Assembly (NCBI RefSeq): GCF_000150275.1
Contig: NW_002060948.1
Coordinates: 3,672,512-3,736,511 of the forward strand
Direction of reading: 5' to 3'
Origin: Trichoplax adhaerens
Taxonomy: Eukaryota > Placozoa > Uniplacotomia > Trichoplacea > Trichoplacidae
DNA: 64,000 nt
Positions 61,674 through 64,000 of the stretch are shown piece by piece; the stretch's first letter is position 1, and each line of letters starts with the position of its first letter. A program made the translations under genes and the position numbers. Below the pieces are notes generated by a model. It was not told the DNA's origin, made no database searches, and was given only the letters and a program-made list of their open reading frames with translations.

Positions 61674-64000
61674 ATTGTTTTATAATCATAAATAGAATCT
61701 ATTTCAACTTATGAATTCATTTGCTTGTGGTTATCTAGCACATTTTCCATAGCTCTATTTACAGTCCGTTTTGAAATTCCTGTAATCGAACTTTTTCGAG
61801 CTTAAATTGCAAACTGAATTTATCAAAGATGCCCTCTCTTGTTACATCAAAAAATTCATCGGTAGTACAATTAATAGAAAATAGAAAATGGGCATAAACA
61901 GATTCATAAACTAAACAAGATTGAGAAAACTATGCTCTACCAATTGCTATTACTTTGCTTCAACTATGCATATATATCTACTGTATTTACTTGTTAGAAA
62001 TCTGTATTTTCAACCTTAAATTTATCATGAACTTACATGTACAGGATTATATTTTATTTTGGTTTTATACTTATGATACTTTGTATTATAGAAATTTGAA
62101 AATAATCCCCAATTCTACGTACACAGTAATTATTTTATCCTATTCGTAGTATAATAAATAAAAGGAAAGTTACTATCAAGGCTGTATGAACATCCAAAAG
62201 TGCTAAAACTTTCATATATTGCAAATGGAGTACACCTTTTTTATCTAAGCTTAATAATAATGATACTGATATCAAACTATTTTATGGCTTATGTAGAAGC
62301 AGAAAGTATTTTCATCAATGCTATCATATCAGATATCTACGGCATCTACTAAAATGGAACCCTACCAAGTCACTATAATCTTGATCTCAAGAGAATTGCG
62401 ATCAATATCCTACCAGATATCAATTCTACCACAATATAGAGTATTATTCAATGATGGCTATTGGTCTTTATAATGTGGTAACCGCCAAGTTATTCTATAC
62501 ACTTTCTGGCAACGATAATTAAGCATAAAGTTTATACACCTGTTCCATCGCGATATTACTCATAATCCTTATATTTGGAATACGTGCATTGAAGACAGTC
62601 TATTTACCCGCAATTAGTATATATTATCATAAAGCTACTTATATTAATATACTGTATAATTTACTGATTATACGTGGATTGTGTCTAGCTTCGTTATAGG
62701 TTTAACGCTTAATCGTGCAAAATACTCCTTTTACGTTAGCTTGAGCAACAATTTAGTCGAAGGAAGTACGTTGTGCACCGAAAATGAACAACAGATATAA
62801 ATTGCTCATTTTGTTGCATCATTTCTTACGTTGATTTAATAGCTAGCCATTCTTTCCTGTACTAGTCAATTTTCTTATCATTGAAAATTAATCCATTACT
62901 ATCCAAACTAATCCATTAGAAAGGACACTTTATTTTACATGAAGACAGTTTACTGATAGGCCAGCGATCGATTGTCGTCTAATTTCTAATGGTAATTGCA
63001 CTGCCGATCGATAGAAAAGAATTCTTCTTTATCCAGGATACTTTAATAGAAGGTACACTGAAGTTTTATCCCGCTAGAATAGATACTTTACTTTACCCAA
63101 AATATTAGCAAGAATTGTTTACTCGATTCTATTTACGATAATAGGAATTTAATTTACTGTTACGGTACATGAGTAAACTTTTTCAGCATAAACTGTAAAC
63201 ACATTTTACTTTTTCTCTCTATTCTAAGCAAATATTGATTTAAAATTCTATATGTCCTAATACCTATGATCGACATTTATCGTGCCAATCGAACATTGCT
63301 TACCAGCAAGTCACTGTAGCTGGTAGCAATCGATTTCATGTTGATAATATAGGATGCAATGATGCTTTGGAGATTCTATATCTAGTCAATGCATTGCTAA
63401 TGATATTTACTTATTCCATCTCTTTGATCCTATTTCTTCCGAGTAATAAATTTCGGCAATTCTCGATTGGCTAGATCGAATACTCATTGTAAAGAGAGCA
63501 ACTTTTTCTTTCCCTGACCCCTAATGCGTGGATCGATCAAGAAAAAATTGGGAGATATTTTATATGTATTAAAGTAATCACCGATGAGAATAACTTGTTC
63601 CTCATCTTAGTGGAGAAATTCTGTATTGATCAAAATGGAACTTTAAACACTATTCTTTACAATTCTTCTGCTTAACAAGCATGAAGAAATACAAGATATC
63701 GATTATGAGTAAAAGTGCATTGATAAAACTACGGACTAGTTATAACTTGACAATAACTGTAGTATAATAAAGACTCGACAATTTTCACTGCATTACTTTA
63801 AAAATGCCGCCGATAGGATTTTAATTTTTTATAAAAGAGAAGATGCAATTTATTGATTTAATTGGTAGTGACCGCAATGATGCTCTGGTTTTCAATACCA
63901 CTCTCCATCTTTAACAAGGCCATCGATCTAAAATATTAGTCGAACATCCTGCTCATGATGCTTTGCAACTGCGCTATTATTGCAGTATTTTGCTACTACT
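61674..64000. other. Non-coding flank downstream of LEKR1
   Basis: No gene, RNA gene or conspicuous repeat was recognised. The sequence is AT-rich and presumably contains the LEKR1 3' untranslated region followed by intergenic DNA. Confidence 0.55.

Overview
The window is nuclear DNA of an animal. All but one of the genes are split into short exons by small GT-AG introns. The DNA is clearly AT-rich, and the genes belong to animal or pan-eukaryotic families: NOP2, SFT2, TMEM26, VAMP/synaptobrevin, PHF10, TMEM222, an ankyrin/SOCS-box (ASB) protein, MIIP, Dispatched-3 and LEKR1. Compact genes, short introns and vertebrate-like exon phases suggest an early-branching animal such as a placozoan. 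That is an inference; nothing in the sequence names the species.

Layout: 1-2376 holds repeats. 2377-6319 (-) is NOP2, an rRNA cytosine methyltransferase, with about 20 exons and one AT-AC (U12-type) intron. 6320-8557 holds repeats and a GC-rich patch. 8558-11479 (+) is an SFT2-family Golgi traffic protein. 13251-16496 (-) is TMEM26, whose large intron is filled by a tandem repeat. 16497-19690 is palindrome-rich and contains a minisatellite and paired CCAAT/CRE modules. 19691-24835 (+) is VAMP. 24836-28238 is non-coding. 28239-29696 (-) is PHF10 in a single exon. 31346-33390 (+) is TMEM222. 34483-36266 (-) is an ASB protein. 36267-40897 is non-coding with a higher-order tandem repeat. 40898-43734 (+) is MIIP. 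44862-50062 (-) is DISP3. 50063-58126 is an 8-kb gene-poor stretch. 58127-61673 (+) is LEKR1. The rest to 64000 is non-coding.

Exon models were built by hand. I translated both strands, required AG/GT borders and matching phase at every junction, and compared with family sequences from memory. In SFT2, TMEM26, VAMP, TMEM222, ASB, MIIP, DISP3 and LEKR1 every junction is in phase and the summed exon length is a multiple of three. The first exon of NOP2 was not found. Untranslated regions and promoters cannot be placed without transcripts.

The genes do not form a pathway. They are ordinary housekeeping, membrane-traffic, chromatin and signalling genes placed side by side. The most notable features are the minor-spliceosome intron in NOP2, a tandem array in TMEM26 that repeats the 3' splice site of its own last exon, a cluster of three adjacent hairpins in VAMP intron 1, the intronless PHF10 among intron-rich neighbours, and a mucin-like insertion in DISP3.
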